Assembly: GCA_003524305.1 (NCBI GenBank)
Contig: DQHW01000034.1
Coordinates: 3,592-44,791 of the forward strand
Length of the DNA: 41,200 nt
From: Anaerolineaceae bacterium
GTDB taxonomy: Bacteria; Chloroflexota; Anaerolineae; Anaerolineales; Anaerolineaceae
Direction: 5' to 3'
Made by a program: the position numbers and the translations under genes
Shown: positions 9,401 to 17,701 of the stretch, piece by piece
How the letters are laid out: every line of letters begins with the position of its first letter
Position numbering within the stretch: the stretch's first letter is position 1
Notes under the pieces: generated by a model
Databases searched by the model: none
What the model saw: the letters and a program-made list of their open reading frames with translations, nothing else
Told to the model about the DNA's origin: nothing

Positions 9401-11771
9401 TGCGGACATTGCCGTACAATCCCAGTTCGTAGCCAAACAGGTTATAGCCATTCTCGCTGAGCGGAAGGGCATCATCCCAGGTGGATTCGATTGCCGGCAC
9501 ATCGTTGTAAATTGCCAACTCGCTGCCCTGTTCACTTACCCCGATTGACAAGATATACATTTGGGCCGAATTCAGGTTGATTGGATGGTCAAGATTAACC
9601 CAATATTCTTTCCCGCGTACATCACCATCCGCCTCGAAGGTTCCTGAAATCTCTCCCCTTCCAACAACTTGATCATTGTTATTTGGATCTGTAATCACAA
9701 TAGATAATTCAGTATTAATGCCTGAATCCAATAAGTCAACCACCCGGTTGAGCGTAAAACTTGAAACTGATCCGCTGACAAGCGGAATAAAGTTCGTTTT
9801 AAAGGGATAGGCTTCGGTAATCCTCAATGCCGGCGGGGGCATATACAATCTGGAATCAGTCTCGCCATCATTGACATCTATCCAGACCCCACCATCCAAT
9901 TTGAGGTTCACATCGGGTTCAATTACAGAAAGGACCAATTCATACTTTTGGTCTTTTTCAATATCCATCAACGGATAGAAATCGAGTTTTACTGCTTCTC
10001 CGCGGTCACTTGAGACCTGTAAAAATTGAGATTGAATAATCGCTGTAGACACATCGCCATTTTCGTTTCGCAGAGTAGCTTGCAATGTAATTACGGTAGG
10101 CATTGTGGTGGTTAATGGATTATTTTGATTGCTATAAAGTACATGTTCAAGTATCAAACTTGAAGCATTGCCATTTTCTTTTGCAGTAAATCCATAAATA
10201 TATGGCTGAGAAGAGTTGATAATGGCTGTGTTTTGGTATGCCAATAACTGTTTGATCTGAGAACCGTCTTCAAGCGTGATTGGCATTTCGATTGCGCTTG
10301 AGATATTTTGCAAAATCCAATCACTGGCAGCCACGCGAGTCACCGGTCGGGTATAAATAGTGGTGAAAGCATAAGCCCAGACAGCGGTTCCACCAAGAGT
10401 AATGACGGCTGCCGTCACAGCCAAGACTCTGCGCCAATTAATGTGGAATAACGTGATCTTCCGTACTGCACCTGCGCCATTTTCCCACAGCTTGAATATT
10501 GCCCAGGCTGAAATTAAACACAAAGCTGGATAAAGTGGCAGTAAATACCGCATGCTGCGCACCCAATTGATCGATTGAGTAACCAGAATGAATGCAGTCC
10601 ATCCCCAGATTACAATGTGCTTCTGCCAGTCTCCTTTAATCAGCCTCCACCCCATCCAAAGGAAACCAAAGAGTCCTAATAATCCCAAAGAAAGCCCAAG
10701 CCCCCATTGCACGAGGTTATCTACAGCAAAAGTAATCGGACGTCGCGCCCACTGCAAAGCATAAGGCACATCCACATCACCCTTGCTTATTATGCTGAGT
10801 TCCTTCAGACTTGCAATCCAACCCTGGTTTATTTTTACACCAAAGAATCCCGGCCCCATGAATGCATAAGGCTGGAAGATCCTGAAGGTGATTAATGCAA
10901 GCACACCTGCAATGGCCAGGTTACGCAGGATCAATCCTGCTTCAAAATTTCTTGATTCCTTGGAAAGTTTCGAGAAATAGACTGCTGCTGCAACCGGCAA
11001 CAGAAATGCCAGCGCGTAAATACTGACCTTTGAAGCCAACGCCATTCCGAACAATATGCCAAACAAAGCATATTTGCCAATATTTGCACCCTCAACAAAA
11101 TAGTGTTTCCAATCTATCGAGGGTCTGTCAGTAGGTTCATCTTGAATTGGTTCTTCTTCAATTGGAATTTTAACTTCTCTTGGTTCAGCCATCATGATGC
11201 AAACCGCGGCATAAATTGCCGCATAAGCAAAGAAATTCGCTACATTATCAACTGTGAAATAATGTGAAATTTGAATCTGCAAGACCGCCATAGCCGAAAA
11301 TAATGCCGCTAATAGCCCCAGTTTAGAATTCTTATAGAGTTTTTTACCAATCAAGAAAACAAGAATAATTGTTCCCAGGTCGAAAGCACCTGATACATAT
11401 CTGCCCACTAAATGGATACTGTCATATCCGATATTCCCGGTTAACTCTCCAATGTAACGGACAATGAAGATTGGTAATGTACCGTAAACATAAAAAGTGT
11501 ATCCCCGGTTATTAGGGTTTAAAGATGAGTTGGCCGTGTCGAAATATTGCCCCAAGCTTTCAACAGGTGAAATCGCGCTTTCCACCATGGTTAAAAACCG
11601 TTCATCAGGGTGCAGATGGTAATTATTATCCCAGTTGATACCGGTGAACCTGAAGTATGCACCAACCAGCAGGATCAAGATAATTGATAGATCCCATAAC
11701 CAATTGAGTTTTATCGGTTTGAGTGATTTTTTATTACGAATATTTACAGGCGGTTCGTTCACATTGTTCAC
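6408..11771 (-). CDS. Fusion of GT39-like glycosyltransferase, beta-rich ectodomain and YYY (DUF2298) domain
   Basis: At 1787 residues this is the largest gene in the window. Residues 20-480 form a GT-C module: after the first span comes HLHPDERF with HPDER at 54-58 (Asp56 the likely catalytic acid), then YGTLPIFI. Residues about 480-950 are mostly soluble and beta-rich, as in extracytoplasmic carbohydrate-handling domains. From about 990 onward the chain is again membrane-embedded and carries the YYY-domain blocks EKPMDL (from 1105) and YYYWG (1136-1140), plus FPFFTFTYADLHAHLIALP. The C-terminal half is therefore a homologue of the next gene downstream, while the N-terminal half resembles the third gene's class. 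The role is probably glycan assembly at the outer face of the membrane; donor, acceptor and product are unknown. No internal stop or frame change is seen. Confidence 0.82.
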   Translation of the reverse strand: MNNVNEPPVNIRNKKSLKPIKLNWLWDLSIILILLVGAYFRFTGINWDNNYHLHPDERFLTMVESAISPVESLGQYFDTANSSLNPNNRGYTFYVYGTLPIFIVRYIGELTGNIGYDSIHLVGRYVSGAFDLGTIILVFLIGKKLYKNSKLGLLAALFSAMAVLQIQISHYFTVDNVANFFAYAAIYAAVCIMMAEPREVKIPIEEEPIQDEPTDRPSIDWKHYFVEGANIGKYALFGILFGMALASKVSIYALAFLLPVAAAVYFSKLSKESRNFEAGLILRNLAIAGVLALITFRIFQPYAFMGPGFFGVKINQGWIASLKELSIISKGDVDVPYALQWARRPITFAVDNLVQWGLGLSLGLLGLFGFLWMGWRLIKGDWQKHIVIWGWTAFILVTQSINWVRSMRYLLPLYPALCLISAWAIFKLWENGAGAVRKITLFHINWRRVLAVTAAVITLGGTAVWAYAFTTIYTRPVTRVAASDWILQNISSAIEMPITLEDGSQIKQLLAYQNTAIINSSQPYIYGFTAKENGNASSLILEHVLYSNQNNPLTTTMPTVITLQATLRNENGDVSTAIIQSQFLQVSSDRGEAVKLDFYPLMDIEKDQKYELVLSVIEPDVNLKLDGGVWIDVNDGETDSRLYMPPPALRITEAYPFKTNFIPLVSGSVSSFTLNRVVDLLDSGINTELSIVITDPNNNDQVVGRGEISGTFEADGDVRGKEYWVNLDHPINLNSAQMYILSIGVSEQGSELAIYNDVPAIESTWDDALPLSENGYNLFGYELGLYGNVRNMELYYDDTQSKKDLLYSTLDQSDAIFISSNRQWGTTTRVSERYPLTTEYYRALIGCPDGKDILWCYEVAQPDMFTEQLGFKLTAVFQNDPAIAGFTINDQSAEEAFTVYDHPKVLIFEKTKDYDPAKMRAILDKVDITLAVHKTPGQASRFSGNLLLGEVKSKLQQLGGTWNELFPSNSLLNTSPGVAAIVWYLLITLFGLIAYPIVRVIFKGLPDRGYPFSRLAGMLLVAYLTWLAGSTLFTFSRLTIIVVIVLIVLVSAFLAYKQREELAVEWHTKKKYFLTVECVMLVLFLVSLGIRYGNPDLWHPWKGGEKPMDLSYFTAVLKSSVFPPYDPWYAGGYINYYYWGFVLVGVPVKLLGIVPAIAYNLIIPTLFGLTGLGAFSIGWNLFAKKQLHEDENIEVIRANTFRSTVAGVISIFTVLIMGNLGTIRMIWQGLQRIVAPGAMIDQANIFTRFIWFFQGLGKFFTGSALPYGIGDWYWIPSRALPNEPITEFPFFTFTYADLHAHLIALPVTILIIGWGLGILLNKWNWKSDNGIKPWIYAVLTLMFGGLAIGFLRAANTWDFPTYLLLSCLVILYTIIRYADIPEKILPGKPIWLVKTLFVLGNLGLLIGLTTLFYLPFTMNFGTSYGSVSVWTTDHSPISSYLVHWGVQLFILISWFVWETREWLASTPVSSLKKLKPYTGLLQIVLVLFGLVLVMLTILGVQIAWLAGIMGAWSLILIFRPGQPDKKRLVFFITGTALLLTLFVEMFVLTGDIGRMNTVFKFYYQAWTFFGLAAAAALVWLIPAVSTRWRTSVSTIWQVVIILLFFGAALYPITATTDKIRDRMSVAATHTLDGIEFMSTSHYGDQSVDLDLNQDYQGILWMQRNVVGSPVIVEANTVEYRWGNRYTIYTGLPGVLGWNWHQRQQRGFIDSNGIANRLNDIMNFYATTDSQIALDFLERYHVSYIILGQMERAYYPGEGLDKFVKYDGVYWKEVFKYQDTVIYQVISE

Positions 11772-11791
11772 GGTCAGGAACTCCGTATTGG

Positions 11792-12949
11792 TTAAAGGGT
11801 TTGTCGGATCTCTTGAAACAATTCTTCATATGCCTGTGCAATGTCATCCGGTTGATAACGTGAAAAATCCAGTTGATTCTCAAAATTTGATTTGCCCTTA
11901 TTGATTACATCAATCAAGCTTTGTGCAAGGGCTTGATAATCCCCGATTGGAAATATCGCACCCATGTCATGAATTTTTACAGGCTGCCTTACGCCTGGAA
12001 GGCTTGATGTGACGCAAGGTACACCATTCATCATAGCTTCTATCTGGACTAATCCGAATGCTTCTGTAGAATTCAAACTTGGCACAGTTAAAACATCAAG
12101 GTTGGGATAATATTTTGCCATTTGTTCAGGGTCAAGTTCACCCAGAAACTGCCAATGGCCGTTTGCTTCAAATTCTTCGATCTCAGGTCTTAATCGCTCA
12201 AAATAGGCTGCTTCACTAAACACTTTTTGATAAGTTCCTACGAATTGTACAATGGTATCAGGATGCTTTTTCAAAACCTCAGGCAAGGCTTTAAGCAATA
12301 CCTCTACACCTTTTTCAGAAGCAAAACGTGTGGCCATACCAATCACTGGATGCCGGTTCTGCGGATTATGTTCTTTCGCAAAACCTTCGACGCTTTCTTT
12401 TGTCACTGCGGGTAAAACCACTGGTGGAGGAATGATCTTTAATTTTTTGAGATATTGCGTCAAATAGGATGAATTATCAGCATAATCTTGTGTGTAGGTC
12501 ACAATTCGGTGTGTAAACATACCAGTGAGTTGATTCATGAAAGTCACGCCTAAATTGGCAATCCGATTGAACAAACCAGGCGGCATTAAAAGATCACAGT
12601 GATAAGTGATTACCGTCGGTTTTCTGAGAAGCCTACCTCTGAAGGAAATGCCCGCAGCGTCAAATTGAGGAAGATGAAGTTGAATTACATCTGCTTCTCT
12701 CACCAAACGGTTGGCAATAAAGCCAAACGTGGGCATGATCACACCTTTGCTCAATCTGAATAAGACCGGCGCCCTCACGATTCTGACACCACTCACAATT
12801 TCTTCAGATGGTAATTCTTTTTTAAATCTGGAGGTTAAGACTGTCACCTCATGCCCTCTGACAGCAAATGCTTTCGCCAGGCGTTCGGCATAGATGGTCA
12901 ATCCGCTGATGTGAGGACGATAGTAAGTCAGAACGATAAGTATCTTCAT
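11792..12949 (-). CDS. Glycosyltransferase family 4 protein
   Basis: A 385-residue GT-B fold glycosyltransferase. The N-terminal acceptor domain starts with MKILIVLTYYRPHISGLTIY, the glycine-rich start of GT4 enzymes. The C-terminal donor domain contains IGMATRFASEKGVEVLLKAL (about 205-224) and the EX7E signature in STEAFGLVQIEAMMNG, which contacts the nucleotide sugar. It would work in the cytoplasm on a lipid-linked acceptor. It lies 5 bases after the epimerase gene and 20 bases before the giant GT39/YYY fusion gene. No clear Shine-Dalgarno sequence precedes ATG 12949, so translation may depend on coupling with the epimerase. The sugar and acceptor cannot be read from sequence. Confidence 0.92.
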   Translation of the reverse strand: MKILIVLTYYRPHISGLTIYAERLAKAFAVRGHEVTVLTSRFKKELPSEEIVSGVRIVRAPVLFRLSKGVIMPTFGFIANRLVREADVIQLHLPQFDAAGISFRGRLLRKPTVITYHCDLLMPPGLFNRIANLGVTFMNQLTGMFTHRIVTYTQDYADNSSYLTQYLKKLKIIPPPVVLPAVTKESVEGFAKEHNPQNRHPVIGMATRFASEKGVEVLLKALPEVLKKHPDTIVQFVGTYQKVFSEAAYFERLRPEIEEFEANGHWQFLGELDPEQMAKYYPNLDVLTVPSLNSTEAFGLVQIEAMMNGVPCVTSSLPGVRQPVKIHDMGAIFPIGDYQALAQSLIDVINKGKSNFENQLDFSRYQPDDIAQAYEELFQEIRQTL

Positions 12950-12954
12950 AAAAA

Positions 12955-13980
12955 TTAGAAGAGGTCTTTGTTCTCTTTTACCCAGGTGAACAATCTACTG
13001 ATACCTTCTTCCGCCCCTACCTTTGGGGACCAGTTCAACAGGTTGTTAGCCTTACGGATATCCGAGATAAATACCGGTTGATCGCCGGGGCGCCAATCGG
13101 ATCGAGTCGTTTCTATCTTTTTTCCTAATAACTTTTCAAGAATCGGTTTGAATTCCATCCATATTGAGATGGTATTATTTCGTCCTCCCCCGATATTAAA
13201 GACCTGTCCACCTATTGCTGGAAGTCTTTGAAAAGCTGCGTCATAGGCATTACAAAGATCCTCAACGAATAAAATATCTCTTACTTGTTTTCCATCTCCA
13301 TAAATTGAGATTGGTCGTCCGGTAATGGCAGCGATTACAAACCATGCCACCCAACCTTGATCTTCAACACCGAATTGCCGCTTGCCATAGATGCAAGATT
13401 GCCGAAACACCACTGTCGGTAGGTCATAGATGCGGGCATAATCTCTAACATATTGATCGCCGCTGCCTTTCGAACACCCATAAGGCGAATGAAAATCAAG
13501 CAACTGCTCCTCTGAAGCGCCTTCAGGAAGATCAGCATAATCATAACGGCTTTCTTTTTCAACTACGCGCACATTTTCCATGCCACCGTAAACTTTGTTT
13601 GTTGAAGAAAACAAAAATCCCGGTTTATTGCCTGACAATCTGGCTGCTTCTAAAGTATTAAAAGTACCCAGTGAATTGATTTCAAAATCATTGCGGGGAT
13701 CTGTTACCGAGGTTGTTACAGCCACTTGTGCTGCCAGATGCAAGATGCGATTAACGTTTCGAGCAGCAGCTTGAATTGCTGCCCCATCTCGAATATCACC
13801 TCTGATAAATTCAAAAGAGCCTTTGCCATAAGTCTCTTCAAGCCATGTCAGGTTGCGAATTGATCCTGCACGAGAAAGGTTATCAAAGATAATTATTTTG
13901 TCACCACGAGATATACATCGTGATGCATAGTTGGAACCGATGAACCCTGCTCCACCTGTGATTAATATCAGGTCGCTCAT
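12955..13980 (-). CDS. CDP-paratose 2-epimerase-like NAD-dependent sugar epimerase
   Basis: A 341-residue extended short-chain dehydrogenase. The NAD-binding GGAGFIG is at residues 9-15. Instead of the usual SSxxVYG block it has SSTNKVYG, and downstream HSPYGCSKGSGDQYVRDYAR carries the catalytic YxxxK as YGCSK. The stretch RQSCIYGKRQFGVEDQGWVAWF is characteristic of the CDP-tyvelose/CDP-paratose 2-epimerase branch (RfbE/Tyv) rather than of GalE or RmlB. The expected reaction is interconversion of CDP-paratose and CDP-tyvelose, or epimerisation of a related nucleotide sugar. The genes making CDP-3,6-dideoxyhexoses (CDP-glucose synthase, dehydratase, E1/E3) are not in this window, so the substrate is inferred by family. 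Overlap of 4 bases with the upstream membrane-protein gene indicates one operon. Confidence 0.82.
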   Translation of the reverse strand: MSDLILITGGAGFIGSNYASRCISRGDKIIIFDNLSRAGSIRNLTWLEETYGKGSFEFIRGDIRDGAAIQAAARNVNRILHLAAQVAVTTSVTDPRNDFEINSLGTFNTLEAARLSGNKPGFLFSSTNKVYGGMENVRVVEKESRYDYADLPEGASEEQLLDFHSPYGCSKGSGDQYVRDYARIYDLPTVVFRQSCIYGKRQFGVEDQGWVAWFVIAAITGRPISIYGDGKQVRDILFVEDLCNAYDAAFQRLPAIGGQVFNIGGGRNNTISIWMEFKPILEKLLGKKIETTRSDWRPGDQPVFISDIRKANNLLNWSPKVGAEEGISRLFTWVKENKDLF

Positions 13981-15011
13981 ACTACCTCTTTTTCATTATC
14001 AATCGAGTCTGTGTTTACTTCGGTTGATCCAAAAGTTGATAATATTTTTGAAAATCCTAATCCCTCTCGGATCAATCCCCAAATACCGAAAATGGCAGCC
14101 AAAGCAAAATTGATTAAGTGCAAAACTATCGCATAAGCCAAGGCCATACCAGTTTGTCCACCCAGAATCGCAATTGCAGCCACATACGAAGCTTCATATA
14201 CACCTAATGCAGAAGGCGCCGATGGAATAGCAACGCCCAAGGCCATAACACCAGAGACAAAAGCACCCCACCAGATCGGCGCTCCTGGAATAATTGCTTC
14301 AATTGCCAAACAATGGATTGAAGTCCAGACAACCCAATTCACTCCCACTAAAAATAGACACAATAAAAATTGTGATGGTTTAGCCAGAAGCGAAAAACCC
14401 TCGATGATGCTTTCGATGCGGGGCAATATAAATTGCACAATCTTGTTTGGTTTGGTAATCTTATTCATCCATCCCAATACTTTTTCTTTATTTCTTGCAA
14501 CCAAAAAAAGTATAAAAAGTGCGGCAAAAACCAGTATCAAAACTATCATTGCGATCGGCTTGATCCAATCCATGCCAAGAAGATAAGGCAGTGTCATAAC
14601 AACAAAAGCCGCTGCAAACGCCAAATCAAATGCTCGTTCTATGATAATAGTCGAGAGAACATAAAATGTGCCTTTACCTGAACTGCGCCCCACAAAAAAT
14701 GATCGCGCCAATTCTCCAGCACGGAAGGGCAAGACATTATTTAAGAAATACCCCTCACTCACACCAAAAAACGATTGTTTGAAGGTGACATCTTTACCTA
14801 GAATGACTTGCCAAACCTTTGCGCGTATAACCAGACCGAGAACACTTATCCCAAAAACGATCAAAATAAAACCTAGTTTGACCGTATGAAAGGCGTTCTT
14901 CAGATCATCAATATTTATAAACTTTAATACAGCATAGAATGCTATGGCGCTGATCAAAACGCCTGGCAGCCACCGCAAAATTTGTTTCCAAGTGGATTTT
15001 TTCCCCGGCAT
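13977..15011 (-). CDS. Lysylphosphatidylglycerol synthase TM region / UPF0104 flippase-like membrane protein
   Basis: A 344-residue integral membrane protein with eight or so spans, matching the TIGR00374/UPF0104 family, related to the membrane half of MprF and to archaeal AglD-type proteins. Family-like blocks include LNNVLPFRAGELARSFFVGR (about 93-112) and the late ALGVAIPSAPSALGVYEAS segment (about 258-276). No soluble lysyl-transferase domain is attached, so aminoacylation of lipids is not expected; a role in moving or presenting lipid-linked sugars is the better guess from its neighbours. The start codon shares one base with the lepA stop, and the stop overlaps the epimerase start by four. 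Family assignment is good; function is inferred. Confidence 0.87.
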   Translation of the reverse strand: MPGKKSTWKQILRWLPGVLISAIAFYAVLKFINIDDLKNAFHTVKLGFILIVFGISVLGLVIRAKVWQVILGKDVTFKQSFFGVSEGYFLNNVLPFRAGELARSFFVGRSSGKGTFYVLSTIIIERAFDLAFAAAFVVMTLPYLLGMDWIKPIAMIVLILVFAALFILFLVARNKEKVLGWMNKITKPNKIVQFILPRIESIIEGFSLLAKPSQFLLCLFLVGVNWVVWTSIHCLAIEAIIPGAPIWWGAFVSGVMALGVAIPSAPSALGVYEASYVAAIAILGGQTGMALAYAIVLHLINFALAAIFGIWGLIREGLGFSKILSTFGSTEVNTDSIDNEKEVV

Positions 15012-16810
15012 TAATCGTCGCCTAACCGAAGCACAGCCATGAAAGCTTCTTGTGGAATTTCAACATTACCCACCATCTTCATGCGGCGCTTGCCTTTCTT
15101 TTGTTTTTCGAGCAGTTTTTTCTTACGGCTGATGTCACCACCGTAGCATTTAGCCAAAACGTCTTTCCGCAAAGCTTTAACATTGGCGCGCGAGATTACC
15201 CTGCCGCTTGCAGACGCTTGAATAACAACATCAAATAATTGACGTGGAATCAAGGCTTTTAGTTTCGTTACCAACGCTTGCCCCTTGTGGTACGCTTCTT
15301 CTTTATGCACAATTGCCGCCAGCGCGTCCACGGGTTCGGTATCCACCAGAATTTCCAATTTCACGAGTGTGCCCGGGCGATAATCCAACAGATGGTAATC
15401 CATTGATGCATATCCGCGTGTACGCGACTTCAGGTCGTCAAAGAAATCAACAATCAATTCCGATAAGGGGATATCATAATTAAGCTGCACTCTTTTAGGC
15501 GCAGGATAGTCCTGCGAGAGAAAAGTTCCCCTCCGATTGGTTACCAGATCCATGATCGTTCCATAAAAATCTGTTGGCGTGATGATTTCCAGACGCATCC
15601 ACGGTTCGCGGATTTCTGAGATTGAATTTTCATCAGGAAGCATGGCAGGGGAAGAAATTTTGAGGTTTTCACCATTGTTCATTACAACTTCATATTCCAC
15701 CGAAGGGGCGGTTACAACAATATCAAGATCATATTCACGTTCAATGCGTTCTTGAATGATCTCCATATGAAAGAGCCCTAAAAATCCGCAGCGAAAACCG
15801 AAATTCAATGCTTGTGAAGTTTCAGGTTCAAAAACCAATGAAGCATCATTAAGCTGCAATTTATCCAATGCATCTTTTAATTCTGAATAATCTTCGCCTT
15901 CAACCGGATAAATACCTGCAAAAACCATCGGTTTTGGATGTCTGTAACCAGGCAAAGGTTGATCAGCCGGTTGGCTGGTGAGGGTGAAAGTATCACCCAC
16001 CCTGCATTCCTTGACCGTTTTTAACCCGGTAGCCACATAACCCACATCACCAGGGAGCAGTTCATCAATGGCAATCATACCTGGATGGAATATTCCAATT
16101 TCAACAGGTTTAATATCAGTGCCATCTGCCATCAAATGCAGTGTACTTGTGGATTTAATGCGACCTTGCATAACACGGATGTATGCTACAACACCCTTGT
16201 ATGAGTCATAATGAGAATCAAATATCAACGCTTGAAGGGGAGCATCAGGGTTCCCGGTTGGCGCTGGCACTTGTTCAACAATGGCATCTAATACCATCTC
16301 AATATTGATTCCGTCTTTGGCTGATACCTTTAAGATTGATTCTGCCGGAACCCCCATCAGGGCTTCAATTTCTTCAGCTACTTCATCAGGTTGGGCAGAA
16401 GCCAGGTCAATTTTGTTGATGACCGGGATAATGGTCAGGTTCGAATCCAATGCCAGGTAAAGATTTGCTAACGTTTGGGCTTCAATTCCCTGAGTGGCAT
16501 CCACAACCAATAAGGCACCTTCGCATGCGTTTAATGCGCGGCTAACTTCATAATTAAAATCCACGTGTCCCGGAGTATCGATAAGGTTAAGCTCGTACTC
16601 TGTTCCTTTATATGGATATTTCATTCTGACAGCGGAAGCTTTGATGGTTACACCTTTTTCACGTTCCAGATCCATGGAATCCAAAACCTGCTCCATCATT
16701 TCGCGGTCAGATACAGTGCCCGTGAGTTGCAGCATCCGGTCAGCCAGTGTGGACTTACCGTGGTCAACATGAGCAATAATACAGAAATTTCGAATCGTTT
16801 TCGAGGACAT
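15011..16810 (-). CDS. lepA: Elongation factor 4 (LepA), ribosome back-translocase
   Basis: This 599-residue translational GTPase matches LepA over its whole length. G-domain motifs are AHVDHGKS (13-20), DTPGH (78-82) and NKID (132-135). The LepA-specific C-terminal region is present, including GYASMDYHLLDYRPG and CYGGDISRKKKLLEKQKKGK, which places its basic tail at the ribosomal A site. Known role: it binds elongating or stalled ribosomes and affects translocation and ribosome assembly, mainly under stress. It lies 28 bases after tlyA and directly abuts the flippase-like gene, so it appears to head or to be embedded in the glycan operon. Nothing is missing. Confidence 0.98.
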   Translation of the reverse strand: MSSKTIRNFCIIAHVDHGKSTLADRMLQLTGTVSDREMMEQVLDSMDLEREKGVTIKASAVRMKYPYKGTEYELNLIDTPGHVDFNYEVSRALNACEGALLVVDATQGIEAQTLANLYLALDSNLTIIPVINKIDLASAQPDEVAEEIEALMGVPAESILKVSAKDGINIEMVLDAIVEQVPAPTGNPDAPLQALIFDSHYDSYKGVVAYIRVMQGRIKSTSTLHLMADGTDIKPVEIGIFHPGMIAIDELLPGDVGYVATGLKTVKECRVGDTFTLTSQPADQPLPGYRHPKPMVFAGIYPVEGEDYSELKDALDKLQLNDASLVFEPETSQALNFGFRCGFLGLFHMEIIQERIEREYDLDIVVTAPSVEYEVVMNNGENLKISSPAMLPDENSISEIREPWMRLEIITPTDFYGTIMDLVTNRRGTFLSQDYPAPKRVQLNYDIPLSELIVDFFDDLKSRTRGYASMDYHLLDYRPGTLVKLEILVDTEPVDALAAIVHKEEAYHKGQALVTKLKALIPRQLFDVVIQASASGRVISRANVKALRKDVLAKCYGGDISRKKKLLEKQKKGKRRMKMVGNVEIPQEAFMAVLRLGDD

Positions 16811-16838
16811 AATCGGAGTTTAGTATACCTTAATAGTA

Positions 16839-17654
16839 CTAGATGCTGACGATTTCTTCGCTTTGCGCATCGACAGGATAAAGCTTCGCCAACCAATCCA
16901 CGACGCTGCTTTGAGTAGTTGCCGGATAACTTAATAGGGTGAGAAATTCGATATTCCCCTTTGGCCCGGTTAATGGAGATTGAACCAAACCCTTTATCTC
17001 AAAACCTTCTTGAACGGCAAAACTCAATACTTGTTCAAGAATGCGTTGGTGAATCAAAACATCCCTGATTACCCCTTCACCTTTGGCGGCATCCTGTCTG
17101 CCGGCCTCAAACTGCGGCTTTATCAGCGCCACTACCTGCCCGCCAGACTCTTCAAGCCATTTCTTAACAACGGGCAGTAAAGTGCGTAATGATATGAATG
17201 AAGCGTCTATGGTCACCAATTGTATTGGGTCATCAAACCCTTCGATGTAACGTGCATTGGTGCGCTCCATTAGTACGACTTTCGGATGATTACGAAGCTT
17301 CCAATGCATCACACCATAACCGACATCGACTGCAAAGACTTTTGCAGCGCCGTGCTGTAACAGACAATCTGTGAATCCCCCCGTGCTCGAGCCAATATCA
17401 GCGCAGACCAATCCATCCAACTGAAGCATGTCAAATGCCTGTAGAGCACCAAGCAGTTTTTCACCACCTCGAGATACAAATTTCGGGGGTTTATCAACCT
17501 CAATTAGATCGGTACGGTTGACTTTGGCAGCCACTTTCAAGATGACCTGTCCATTAACCCTGGCCTGGCCAGCCATAATGATCCGTTGTGCTGAAGAACG
17601 GCTTTCAGCTAACCCTAATTCTTCCATAACTACATCCAACCGCAACTTTTCCAT
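16839..17654 (-). CDS. tlyA: TlyA-family rRNA (cytidine-2'-O)-methyltransferase
   Basis: A 271-residue protein with an N-terminal S4 RNA-binding domain (about 1-65, with RLDVVMEELGLAESRSSAQ) followed by a Rossmann methyltransferase domain with SAM motif DIGSSTGGFTD (86-96) and AVDVGYG. TlyA enzymes use S-adenosylmethionine to 2'-O-methylate cytidines in 16S and, in some species, 23S rRNA, which affects capreomycin sensitivity. This is the first gene of the leftward block. The 47 bases to the divergent ubiA-type gene must contain both starts; a TAAAAT sequence 7 bases before ATG 17654 suggests a very short or absent 5' leader. Family and length fit well. Confidence 0.95.
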   Translation of the reverse strand: MEKLRLDVVMEELGLAESRSSAQRIIMAGQARVNGQVILKVAAKVNRTDLIEVDKPPKFVSRGGEKLLGALQAFDMLQLDGLVCADIGSSTGGFTDCLLQHGAAKVFAVDVGYGVMHWKLRNHPKVVLMERTNARYIEGFDDPIQLVTIDASFISLRTLLPVVKKWLEESGGQVVALIKPQFEAGRQDAAKGEGVIRDVLIHQRILEQVLSFAVQEGFEIKGLVQSPLTGPKGNIEFLTLLSYPATTQSSVVDWLAKLYPVDAQSEEIVSI

Positions 17655-17701
17655 GTTCTCAATTTTACATGCTAAAAACCATCTTGTGATATATTAACCA
17701 C

